A DNA stretch of 64,000 nt from Przewalskia tangutica (lineage: Eukaryota; Streptophyta; Magnoliopsida; Solanales; Solanaceae), in NCBI GenBank assembly GCA_029844215.1, contig CM056738.1, forward strand, positions 77,926,093 through 77,990,092. The letters are read 5' to 3'. Under the pieces are notes generated by a model. It had not been told where the DNA came from, ran no database searches, and was given only the letters and a program-made list of their open reading frames with translations. Within the stretch, counting starts at the first letter, position 1; the number at the start of each line of letters is the position of its first letter. Of this stretch, positions 35,649 through 47,059 are shown in pieces. Made by a program: the position numbers and the translations under genes.

Positions 35649-38558
35649 TGTTATACCCCGTAGTTCTGACCCTACGTATGAGAGTGTACGAAAGCATGTA
35701 AGACTTAAAATTTCCAAAGGATAGGTTGACGGATTGTTCCGGACGGGTTTTAGTCAACTTTGAGGCGGGTTATGACCCGGTACATTGAGAGTTCCTAAGT
35801 GTTTCAAAGGCCTAGGGCGTAGTTCGTTGAGTCTAGTTTCCAACGCAACCAACCATTCATCGATAGGACATCGGAGTAGGAAGTTACGAGAGTTACAAGT
35901 TCAGTGCGCAGACGGACTCGAAATCAGAAAACTTCGGTCAGGGGCCTCGCGGCGGCGGCGAGCGGCATGGCCAAGGCGGGAATGCATGGCGCGGCGCGGA
36001 AATCGAGACGCGGCGCCTAAAGTTCCGAGTCCGCAGGGAGTTGCGGCGCCGATCGCAGGTCGCCAGCTGAAATCTGGAAAAAACTTAGGAAAATCGATCT
36101 TTTCTTTTAAAGGGCACGAGTGGGGACAAGTGTCCCCATCTGATTTTTACATGCAATATATTGACCAAGTCTTAAAGACTTGGTCATTTGTCATCTCTCT
36201 CTTTGAAAAACCTCTTCCTTCTCTCTAAATATTTCAAGCTCCTCCTTCTCTCCAAAAATCCAAGAGGATTCTAGCCTTAAGAAAAATTTGAAAAATTAAA
36301 AGACAAGAAGGAAGCTTGTGGCTAGCTTGTGAAGGTGGTGGTGGTGGTATTCTTAGTAGAAAGGCTAGCAAATTGTTGGATAAAATTTGGCTAAAGCTCT
36401 AAGGTAATGATTCTTCCTCTATTATTAGTTTATAAAGTTGCATGTTATGAAGAAGATACTTGTGGTGGTAAAAAAATGCTCTTAAAATCATTGCATGCTA
36501 GAAATGTGGGTTGAATATGAAGGATTTGGCTAAAGAAATATTATGAGCATGTTGTAGCCTAAAAACCACCTTAGAATTGTTAAGTGTACTATTATAACTT
36601 ATGGGGCAGAATTTTTACACACCCAAGATTAGGTGTGTAATCCCCTTTGTGTTGGTTTGGTTGTTGGGCCTTAATAAGGCGTTTGAATGTTGAAAAATCG
36701 GCCTTTGAAAAGGTGGCAAAGTGAGTAGAAACAAAGGAAATGCTGCCCAATTTTCCTTAGGAATTGATAACTTGAATTTGGAATTTCTACATTGAAATTA
36801 GAGGTTAATAAACACTATGGTTATTATAGGTTGACATATTACTTGCGGTAGTTGGACTTAGCAAGTGGATTGACCAAGGAGGTATGTAGAGCTTTCCTAT
36901 CTCTTGAGCATGAGTAGTTGTATCTATGTAGTACGGTATACGTACAAGATTTGATAATCTACACTTGTTTTAAAGTATATGATGCTTGTTTCATTTCAAA
37001 AGTATAAGTCCTTTGGATTTAAGGAAAATGTATTTGACAAAGGTATAACGCTAATATAATGACTTTATTAGAAGTTGGTTATATTAGTTTTTGGAAAGGT
37101 TCACAAAGAATGGTTTACTCTAACTAAAACAAGTACGAGTAAAGGATTTGAAACTATGGAAGGTGGATTGATTTTTAGGCATTGGTTGCCTAAGGTTTTA
37201 AAGGAAATGAAGTCACTTGATTTAGAAGCCTATTATATTTCTAAAAGGAAATGTGACTTGTTTTGAAAAGAAATTGTAACTTGATACTATGGTGATTAGT
37301 ATCTTGGAATCTTTGTATAAAAAGAGTTTTTCTTAAAAAGTTAGAAGTGCATGGTACTTGGGTTGAATTCCCGGATTTTTCTATTAAAAGACATGTTGGT
37401 GCCTTAGGTATACTAAAATGAGAGGATATGTTAATAATGTTAATAAGAAGTTAGGGGATTTCTTAACTTGCTTATGTTATGATAAGCCGGTAGCGCTTAT
37501 GTTATGATATGATAAGTGGTGGCGCTTATGTTATGTATGATAGCCAGGTTGTGCTAGGTGATATGTTCTACAGGGTAGACCGGGTTATTCTTGTTAATTC
37601 TGTTGGCATACCGACACGTTGGGTGGCCCGGGTATGCGGATTCTTGTTATTTCCTTTGGACATACCGACACTATGGATGGTCCGGGTATCGTCCATTAGG
37701 ATGGTTTACTACTTATGCCATGGATTTGCTACCCGTGACGCGAGTCGCGGCGCTTGTACTCACGCGGATCCGGTCCACAGATCCATGCGGGTGAAAGCAG
37801 TCTCACGCGAGCGGCGATGGTACTCACGCGGGTCCACGGGATCCATGCGGGTGAAATAGTCCCGTGCGGGTGAAACGATCTCACGCGAGGCGGATGGCCT
37901 TACGCGGATCCACGGGATCCATGCGGGTAAACGATCCCGCGAGTAGTATTGCTTAATGATACTACGGGCGAAGATCTGTCTTGATCATGAGCCTCCTATT
38001 TTCATGCAGTATTATACTTATACTTGTTACTCCCATTGTTAGTAAGGAACAGTGCAACATAATTTGATTTTTATCTATATCGTCAGTGTATTTTGGACTT
38101 ATGATATTATTCTGATATTTTCGATTTTACATACTTGTACGTTGTGTCTCGACCCCTTCCCAGAATGCGTTCATCGCGGTAAAGGGTAGCAGTGGTGGAT
38201 CCTCATTCGTAGGATCTTTGCTCAGGTGTCAGAAGCTCCATTACTCCGGAGGCTTGACTTGATTTTTGGTACGGTTCTCCCTGACGTGGTAGGTTTTAGT
38301 ACATTCAGGGGTATGACGGGGCCTGTCGTCATGGTTGTTACAAACTCTTAGAGGCACTGTAGTCAGGTTATAAATGGGGTTATTAAGGATGTAGCTGTTG
38401 ATTCATTTTATTTATGTTACGGGAAGGTAGCCATTTTTGGGTTAGCCTATTTTATCTTATATGGTTCTTGTTTGTGAGTTTATTTCACGGTTTTCTCGAT
38501 GTTGAATCACGAGGTGCCCGGTAAGCACGATCCACGGATCCGAGGTCGGGTCGTGACA
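35649..38558 (+). repeat. D array LTR1
   Basis: A 2,910-bp LTR starting TGTTATACCCCGTAGTTCTG and ending GGTCGTGACA. Hairpin 1 is at 36122-36137, hairpin 2 at 36163-36185, and the CATGCGG/CACGCGG tract at about 37730-37930. A 63-codon open frame at 37075-37266 recurs in LTR2 and LTR3 only because the LTRs are copies. Confidence 0.93.
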
Positions 38559-38562
38559 AAAG

Positions 38563-38574
38563 TGGTATGAGAGC
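38563..38574 (+). promoter_or_regulatory. PBS of D unit 1 (altered)
   Basis: TGGTATGAGAGC differs by one base from the initiator-Met primer site TGGTATCAGAGC of A and C. The PBS of units 2 and 3 (43573 and 58287) read TGGTATCGAGC, two bases shorter. Confidence 0.75.
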
Positions 38575-38758
38575 GATTAATCCTCGGAAAGCGGTCTACA
38601 GTGCCGTATCTAGTAGTCTTGATTATCGGTGTCAGGCACCACATCTATAATCGTGAGGTCGCATGATATTTAGGATTGGTTTCCATCTTTCACTCTAAGA
38701 TCGCAATAGCCGTGTTATAGGTTGAATTTCCTCCGACGTATTGTTTCCTCAGACGCTT

Positions 38759-39994
38759 ATGCCTCCACGCAGTGCAACCGCGCCCGTGGCGGCAAGGCGC
38801 AAGAGAGGAACTACTAGTAGGCACCGAGGGTTACCAGGGCACGTGCCCATCCTACCGGGATGAGGTGTTTGGACGGCGAAGTTCTACCACGCCGCCAACC
38901 CCGCAGAGTCCGAGGCAGCAGCGGCGCCATCGAGACCGCGCACCCGAGCCTCCACCCAGAATGGCGCAGGATATGGGCTACAAGGAGACGGCCCGATTAG
39001 CCGTGATCAGGCCGCATACGAGGATAGCCGAGACAGCAGCTCCATTGCATTCGTAGTTCAAAGACAGAGTCGCTAGCTCGAGATCGAGGACTTTTGAGTC
39101 GCAGCCTCACCAGAATTTTATGGTCGAGGCTCGAGGATGATCCTCGTGAGTTTATCCGACGATTCTGCGGATCGCGAGGGTGATCGGGCTTCGAGATCGA
39201 ATCGGTGGTACTAGGTTCGTGACGGCCGCGGACACCGCAGCTTGATCGGTATGATTCACGGAACCGCCCCTGGGGAGCATGCGCTCAAATGCTTGGGGAC
39301 GAGTTCTCGAGGCCTTTGCACACATCTTGCCTTCGCAGATGGCGAGGGCGCGAGCGGATAAATTTTGATGTTGAGGCGTAACGGGCGGTTCGGATTACAA
39401 TGTAGTTTGATTCGTTGCCCGATATGTACCCGCTTTAGTGGCGGACACGAGGATAGTGGTACACCGCTATGTCACAGGATCGACGATTACTTGGCCGAGA
39501 GTTGCACGAGTAGCTCTTCACCGTACATGGACATTATCAGATGCAGCTTATGCACTCGGCGGTGAGCGTAGAGGTCGACGGAATAACCAAGATCGCAGAA
39601 GAGGCCAAGACAGCAGGTCCTTTGGTAACTTTCGAGGCGACAACCGCAGCAAGAAGCTAGTTATGCCCTCCGCCGATTCGAGTGGTTCTCCGCGCCTTAG
39701 GACGTTCGGGATATTGAGGGCGGTCGTGGCTCGAAGGTTTCCTGCTCGGAAGTGGGGTGCTAGCCGGATGGGCCACCCCTACCTCGCTGGCCGTTGTGGT
39801 AGGCTCCATGGTGGAGAGTGTCGTCCGGGTTGGGAGTTTGTTTTACATACGCGGCCAGGCCATTTTGGCGAGGAATTGTCCGACTGAGATAACACGGATG
39901 AAGAGATTCAGCCTTCGGATCGATGGTTGTTCATCGCCTTTCTTATGCTAGTGCGCGTAAGGTGATCATGATTAGAACGACGAGGGAGAAGTGA
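38759..39994 (+). pseudogene. Gag of D unit 1 (frameshifted)
   Basis: ATG at 38759 opens MPPRSATAPVAA, clearly related to the gag start of A. Homology continues in shifting frames through a region matching A's gag to a zinc-knuckle-like segment at about 39835-39885, whose spacing is damaged by indels. The region ends at TGA 39992-39994. No protease, RT or integrase follows. The product would be a capsid-type protein. With this many shifts it is not translatable as written. Confidence 0.75.
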
Positions 39995-40674
39995 AGCAAT
40001 AGTTGCAGGTATATCCTTAACTCTCTAAAGATTAGTAGGTGTGATAAGATGGTTACATGTTAAGTGTTATGTGCGGGTAATTTTATGTAAATTGTGACTT
40101 GAGAGCCCGGCTTGTAGAGGGGGTAAGTTTAGGGACATGAAAGTGGGAGTCCTTAGGATTTTGATAACCGTGGGAACCTTAGCTACTGTGGCCATCGTGA
40201 GTGGAAGATTTTACGTGATCTTTTCGAGGAACATAGTACACGTAGGGTATACGTGGGTAATAAGTCCATGAGTGGTGTGAAATGATAGTGGGTAGCTAAG
40301 CTAGGGAAACCACTAGGTTTTCGTGACTTGGATAGTGAGGTTGTCTCGGGCCGGGAACAAGAGTGTGGTATGTATGCTAGGAAGAGTCGAGTGTGTAAGG
40401 AGGATACGACAGGTGGAAGAAGAAGCGAATATGTGTTGAGAAGATGGGAGTGATCTTTGAGGAGAATACCCTTAGACCGCGGATGGGACTAATAAGTTGT
40501 TATACGTGTTAGAGGTAATTCCTCGTAAGGAGGTAAGCTTTTGCGTGGTTAGTATATTATGAACATATGTGGCATAATTGGTTTTATAAGTATAGTAGTG
40601 GAGACTACACCGACACATGCGTTCTGGAGACGTAGAAGGAACATTCGGGACGAATGTTTCTAAGGGGGGGAGAA
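39995..40674 (+). other. Conserved non-coding segment and PPT of D unit 1
   Basis: About 680 bp between gag and LTR2 with no supported frame. The same sequence recurs at 54733-55418 and 59691-60345 with only scattered differences. It ends with hairpin AACATTCG (40640-40647)/CGAATGTT (40651-40658) and the purine run AAGGGGGGGAGAA (40662-40674) abutting the LTR2 start. Confidence 0.85.
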
Positions 40675-43568
40675 TGTTATACCCCGTAGTTCTGACCCTA
40701 CGTATGAGAGTGTACGAAAGCATGTAAGACTTAAAATTTCCAAAGGATAGGTTGACGGATTGTTCCGGACGGGTTTTAGTCAACTTTGAGGCGGGTTATG
40801 ACCTGGTACATTGAGAGTTCCTAAGTGTTTCAAAGGCCTAGGGCGTAGTTCGTTGAGTCTAGTTTCCAACGCAACCAACCGTTCATCTATAGGACATCGG
40901 AGTAGGAAGTTACGGGAGTTACAAGTTCGGTCGCAGACGGACTCGAAATCGAAAAACTGGGCCTCAGCAGCGCGCTGCGCGCGGGAATGCATGTCGCGCG
41001 CCGAAATGGCCGCGCGCCTAAAGTTACGAGTCCGCAGGAGTTGCGGCGCCGCGGCGCCGAGGCGGGAAATCTGGCGGAAAAACTTAGGAAAATCTGATCT
41101 TTTCTTTTAAAAGGGCCTGAGTGGGGGACAAGTGTCCCCCCCATCTGATTTTTACATGCAATATATTGACCAAGTCTTAAAGACTTGGTCATTTGTCATC
41201 TCTCTCTTTGAAAAACCTCTTCCTTCTCTCTAAATATTTCAAGCTCCTCCTTCTCTCTAAAAATCCAAGAGGATTCTAGCCTTAAGAAAAATCTGAAAAA
41301 TTAAAAGACAAGAAGGAAGCTTGTGAAGGTGGTGGTGGTGGTATTCTTGGTAGAAAGGCTAGCAAATTGTTGGATAAAGTTTGGCTAAAGCTCTAAGGTA
41401 ATGATTCTTCCTCTATTATTAGTTTATAAAGTTGCATGTTATGAAGAAGATACTTGTGGTGGTAAAACAATGCTCTTAGAGTCATTGCATGCTAGAAATG
41501 TGGGTTGAATATGAAGGATTTGGCTAAAGAAATATTATGAGCATGTTGTAGCCTAAAAACCACCTTAGAATTGTTAAGTGTACTATTATAACCTATGGGG
41601 CAGAATTTTTACACACCCAAGATTAGGTGTGTAATCCCCTTTGTGTTGGTTTGGTTGTTGGGCCTTAATAAGGCGTTTGAATGTTGAAAAATCGGCCTTT
41701 GAAAAGGTGGCAAAGTGAGTAGAAACAAAGGAAATGCTGCCCAATTTTCCTTAGGAATTGATAACTTGAATTTGGAATTTCTACATTGAAATTAGAGGTT
41801 AATAAACACTATGGTTATTATAGGTTGACATATTACTTGCGGTAGTTGGACTTAGTGTGGATTGACCAGGAGGTATGTAGAGCTTTCCTATCTCTTGAGC
41901 ATGAGTAGTTGTATCTATGTAGTGCGGTATAATGACAAGATTTGAGAATCTACACTTGTTTTAAAGTATATGATGCTTGTTTCATTTCAAAAGTATAAGT
42001 CCTTTGGATTTAAGGAAAATGTATTTGACAAAGGTATAACGCTAATATAATGACTTTATGGGAAGTTGGTTATATTAGTTTTTGGAAAGGTTCACAAAGA
42101 ATGGTTTACTCTAACTAAAACAAGTACGGGTAAAGGATTTGAAACTATGGAAGGTGGATTGATTTTTAGGCATTGGTTGCCTAAGGTTTTAAAGGAAATG
42201 AAGTCACTTGATTTAGAAGCCTATTATATTTCTAAAAGGAAATGTGACTTGTTTTGAAAAGAAATTGTAACTTGATACTATGGTGATTAGTATCTTGAAA
42301 TCTTTGTATAAAAAGAGTTTTTCTTAAAAAGTTAGAAGTGCATGGTACTTGGGTTGAATTCCCGGATTTTTCTATTAAAAGACATGTTGGTGTCTTAGGT
42401 ATACTAAAATGAGAGGATATGTTAATAATGTTAATAAGAAGTTAGGGGATTTCTTAACTTGCTTATGTTATGATAAACCGGTAGCGCTTATGTTATGATA
42501 TAATAGGCCGGTAGCGCTTATGTTATGTATGATAGCCGGTTGTGCTAGGTGATATGTTCTTACGGGGTAGACCCCGGGTTATTCTTGTTAATTCCTGTTG
42601 GCATACTGACACGTTGGGTGGCCCACGGGTATGCGGATTCTTGTTATTTCCTTTGGACATACTGACACGATGGATGGTCCACGGGTATGCATCCATTAGG
42701 ATGGTTTACTACTTATGCCATGGATTTGCTACCCATGATGCGAGTGCGGCGCTTGTACTCATGCGGATCCGGTCCACAGGATCCATGCGGGTGAAATAGT
42801 CCCATGCGAGTGCGGCGATGGTACTCATGCGGGTCCACAGGATCCATGCGGGTGAAATAGTCCCATGTGGGTGAAACAGTCTCATGCGAGGCGGATGGCC
42901 TTATGCGGATCCACAGGATCTATGCAGGTGAAACAGTCCAGGAGTAGGATTGCTTAATGATACTACGGGCGAGAGATCCTGTCTTGATCATGAGCCTCCT
43001 ATTTTCATGCAATATTATACTTATACTTGTTACTCCCATTGTTAGTAAGGCACAGTGCAACATAATTTGATTTTTATCTATATCGTCAGTGTATTTTGGA
43101 CTTATGATATTATTACATTATTTTCCAGTTTTACATACTTGGTACGTTGTGTAATCGACTTCTTCCGGGCCGCTCATGCCGCAGGTAAGGGTAAGCAGGT
43201 GGTGGATCCTCATTCGTAGGATCTTTGCTCTGGTGTCAGAAGCTCCATTACTCCGGAGGCTTGACTTGATTTTTGGTACGGTTCTCCCTGACGTGGTAGG
43301 TTTTGAGTACATTCAGGGGTATGACGGGGCCATGTCCCGTCATGGTTGTTACAAACTCTTAGAGGCCTGTAGTCCGGTTATAAATGGGGTTATTAAGGAT
43401 GTAATCGTCGATCGCTTTTATTTATGTTACGGGAAGGTAGCCATTTTTGGGTTAGCCTATTTTATCTTATATGGTTCTTGTTTGTGAGTTTATTTCACCG
43501 GTTTTCTCGATGTTGTATCACAAGGTGCCCGGTAGGCACGATCCACGATCCGAGGTCGGATCGTGACA
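40675..43568 (+). repeat. D array LTR2 (internal, shared)
   Basis: A 2,894-bp LTR serving as the 3' LTR of unit 1 and the 5' LTR of unit 2. A PPT precedes it and a PBS-like site (TGGTATCGAGC at 43573) follows. Hairpin 1 is at 41123-41140 (perfect GGGGGACA/TGTCCCCC), hairpin 2 at 41168-41190, and a complete palindrome GGCGCCGCGGCGCC near 41043-41056. Confidence 0.92.
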
Positions 43569-44675
43569 AAAGTGGTATCGAGCGATTAATCCTGAAAGCG
43601 GTCTACGTGCCGTATCTAGTAGAGTCTTGATTATCGGTGTGTTGTGCACCACATCTATAATCAGGAGGCTGCATGATATTTAGGATTGGTTTCCATCTTT
43701 CACTCTAAGATCGTGCAATAGAGCTGTGTTATAGGTTGAATTTCCTCTGACGTATTGTTTCCTCAGACGCTTATGCCTCCACGCAGGCAACCGCGCCCGT
43801 GGCGGCAAGGCAGTAGAGGGAACTACTAGTAGGGCACCGAGGGTTACCAGGGCACAGGCCCAGTCCTTACCAGATGAGGTGTTTCGGACGGCGAGTTCTA
43901 CCACGTCGCCAACCCCAGTAGAGTCTGAGGCAGCAGCGGCGGCTACTGAGACCGCGGTACCCGTGTAAAGTCCGGGAAAAAATAATAATATATAGTTGTT
44001 GGTTGGTTTAATAAAAATATATATTTCATAATCTTTTTATAAGGACTACATGGCATGTTAGATTAGTGTTACAATAACAATAAACATTATTGTGCCTATG
44101 TGATTATGTTATGACCTTATTCACATTCGAGTACGAATGTTGCTTAAGGAGGAAAGAATGTAAAGTCCGGGAAAAAATAATAATATATAGTTGTTGGTTG
44201 GTTTAATAAAAATATATATTTCATAATCTTTTTATAAGGACTACATGGCATGTTAGAAATCTATTAGTTGGCAAAATATATAATTCATAACCTTTTTATA
44301 AGGACTACATGGCATGTTAGAAGTCTATTAGTTGACAAAATATATAATTCAAGCCTTAAAGACTTCAAGAATTAACCACATTAAAAAAATCTGCATAAAC
44401 ATTTCTTTGGTAAGGAAACATCCTACTTCCTTCCTCTCCCTTTAACTCCTCCACTCTTGGCTTTCCTCCCATAAGTTATACAAACACCCTTACTTATACA
44501 TTATACTTGGCACAAACAAAGGACTAGCACAAAGAATACAAAATCAGAAAAAAACAAGTGAACAAGAAGAGGAAAATCTGAAAACATCAAGAGAGGAAGG
44601 AGAACAAAAATAGGAATACTAGAGAGCAAGGATCACTTGTAGCAACAGAACAACAATCCTTTTCACGCTTACAAG

Positions 44676-46325
44676 GTGAGTTTTCTCACTCAGAAATTCT
44701 TGGTAACATCCTTTATTTTTAGTTCAATACATGTTAGAATAAGAATTGAGTGTTGAAAAGAAATATTGAACTTTTGATTGTTTAGACAACTAGTTGCGTC
44801 ATGAACTTTACGAACTGTTCTCACTGAGTTATAATTGTTAGAATTTGATGAAATTCGGAGGAATTGTACACCTCTCTAATATGATCATATAGAACCAAAA
44901 ATGAGGTAAAATGGACGTACGGTTTGAAATTTATCATAGTTCAAAGTTCCTGTCTTAGATTTGGTCGAAATTCGGAAAGGCATAATTACGGACTGTTTTT
45001 ATTGAGTTTTACTTATTAGAATTATATGAAAATTTACATGGTTGTAAATCTCTCTGTTACGGACAGATATATATAAAGATTTATTAAAACGGACTTACGA
45101 GTTGAGGGTTATTATAGTTTGAAGTTGCTGCCTCGGATTCGTCGGAATCCAGAAGGGTAGGACGTTGAAACGTAAAACTGTACTAATCTGTGGGGAATAT
45201 GAAAATTGTTGCTAAATGAAAGTTCTAGATCTCTTTGTTGTGGACAGTTTGAGACCTTACGGGGGTCTATCCGACTTACGGATTGAGAGTTATCTCTGTT
45301 TAAAGTTTCTGCCTCGGATCTATCGAGATCCAGGAAGGGCAGCGAATAAAAGTGTAAAACTGTACCAAATGGTACAGAATATGAAAGGATAGTTCACATG
45401 GAGACGTGTAGCTCTCTGTTCTCGTCGTTTTGAGATTTTATGGGGCTTGAACGGGTTTACAGATTAGGAGTTATGACTATTCTAAGATTGGGTGTTGTTT
45501 AATAAATATTCTGCCGAAATAAATTTCATGTGGCTGTTTTGAGGATAAATTTGTGTTAGTTACCCAAAGTAGTTTTAAATGAAATTTGGTACAGTGAAAT
45601 ATCCCCGTCTTACCTTAGTTTCCGCTTGAGAAACACCTTAGTTGGAGTTATGGTTAAAAAGTTATAATCGTTACAAGTATGAATGACAGAATGTTAGAAA
45701 AGAGAATAGTATTTATTTGATCTTCTGAAAAATATGAAAAGTGAATACGTGTTCACATAAATATATAAATATATAATGGATCGGGTTGCACGCAACAAAA
45801 CGTAAAGTGAATACGCGTTCACAAATACGTAAACATAATGGATCGGGTTGCACGCCGCAACAAAACGTAAAGTGAATATATGTTCACAAATACGTAAATA
45901 TAATGGATCGGGTTGCACGCCGCAACAAAACGTAAAGTGAATACACATTCACAAATACGTAAACATAATGGATCGGGTTGCACGCCGCAACAAAACGTAA
46001 AGTGAATACGTGTTCACAAATACGTAAATATAATGGATCGGGTTGCACGCAACAAATATGAAAGATGAACACATGTTCACCTATATATAAATATGAAAAG
46101 TGAATACGCGTTCACAAATATATAAATGTAATAAACATGTGGAAATGCATGGGAATGTCTTAACGTATAATACGAGATAAAATGAAGTGTTAGTTAAACC
46201 AAGAATTTCCTATGAGGAGTTGTTGCATATTTAAAGATGTTGTAACCTGATATGTTTTTGCAATATGCTTATTACGTTATAATGTGATTGCACTTGGAAT
46301 ATTGTGGTGTTACTTTGAATTGCAG
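44676..46325 (+). promoter_or_regulatory. Possible leader intron within the E 5' LTR
   Basis: AAG followed by GTGAGT at 44673-44681 fits a strong plant splice donor. TTTGAATTGCAG ending at 46325 fits an acceptor and is followed by GTAAGG. Both sites sit downstream of the TATA-like stretch and are preserved in the 3' LTR (51592-53242). Splicing would remove the 65-bp repeats from the transcript leader. This is inference from site consensus only. Confidence 0.4.
45741..46085. repeat. 65-bp tandem repeat in the E 5' LTR, about five copies
   Basis: Units begin GTGAATACGYGTTCAC, an inverted repeat, and include ATGGATCGGGTTGCACGC and CAACAAAACGTAAA. Starts are at 45741, 45807, 45872, 45937 and 46002, with a variant GATGAACACATGTTCAC ending the array. 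The first and last copies lack three to four bases in the CGCCGCAAC part. Confidence 0.92.
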
Positions 46326-46776
46326 GTAAGGTTCTCACCATTTTGATGGTAGGGCTGACTCTTTATTTAACATGTTTCAGGAAAGGGTGATAGAGGAAAG
46401 GCTCCACGTCAAGGCTAGCGATCGTCCCGCAGCCTCTTTTCATACCAAGTCCATTGTTTCGGGCTTGGTACTCGTCAGTTCGAATGTCGGCCCAATGTCT
46501 CGATATGCCCGTGGAATGGTCTCCCTTCCAACTTAGAATAATATTTGTCAGTATGTCTTTGTAGAAACAATATTTGCACGAGTATGGGCTCGCGTTATAT
46601 TTTCAATAAAGTCATAAACAAATTTCTTTACTGTTATTTTTATTAATAGCTCCGTATTTGAATATCAGTTTAAATTTCTAAATAAAGAGAATTAAATGGT
46701 GCTCACGGTGGAAAATAATTGTCCAGTGTGCCATCACGCCTAAGTAAAGACTTAGGAAATTTGGGGCGTGACAAGT

Positions 46777-46788
46777 TGGTATCAAAGC
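46777..46788 (+). promoter_or_regulatory. Primer binding site of element E
   Basis: TGGTATCAAAGC lies three bases after the LTR end. It differs by one base from the initiator-Met site of A and C and is a known variant type in plant gypsy elements. Confidence 0.88.
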
Positions 46789-47059
46789 TAAACCAGTTAG
46801 AGATTCTAGGAAGTTTCTTCGAGTTGGGTGTTTGAGCGGTTACTTATTGCGGCATGCGCGCCACCTTAGTAGTAAGTAAACGGAATAACATCCTAAAGTT
46901 TCACTTCTTTCATACTCTTCTCGTGCCTATCTTGAGTCTTTTCAAAGACTTGGTTCTCGTACTACCTCCTTCAAAGGATTGTGGAAGGGAGTGTACAACG
47001 ATAAAATAACCAGATGGATCGCACCACCGACCAAAAGGTAGGAGAGATTTACTTTAAGT

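Larger units (their letters stand above)
43964..46773 (+). repeat. 5' LTR of element E
   Basis: A 2,810-bp LTR ending GGGGCGTGACA. It opens with a composite unit (43964-44158): the first ~100 bases of LTR followed by a copy of 3' untranslated sequence and PPT (AAGGAGGAAAGAA), after which the LTR starts again at 44159. It also holds a TATA-like stretch (TTATACATTATAC, about 44490-44515), a possible leader intron (44676-46325) and a 65-bp tandem repeat (45741-46085). Confidence 0.93.

Noticed and set aside
35785..36228. 147-codon frame in D LTR1, similar to frames at 5786, 40811, 55552 and 60478
   Set aside because: Shared LTR sequence. The frame crosses the GC block and hairpins and is broken differently in each copy.
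37075..37266. 63-codon frame repeated at 42066 and 56823
   Set aside because: It recurs because LTR1-3 are copies of one another. It lies in LTR sequence with no coding evidence.
45694..46072. Minus-strand frames with repeated Cys/Phe/Val-rich segments (also at 52610-52994)
   Set aside because: They are read-through of the 65-bp LTR repeats and do not represent a protein.
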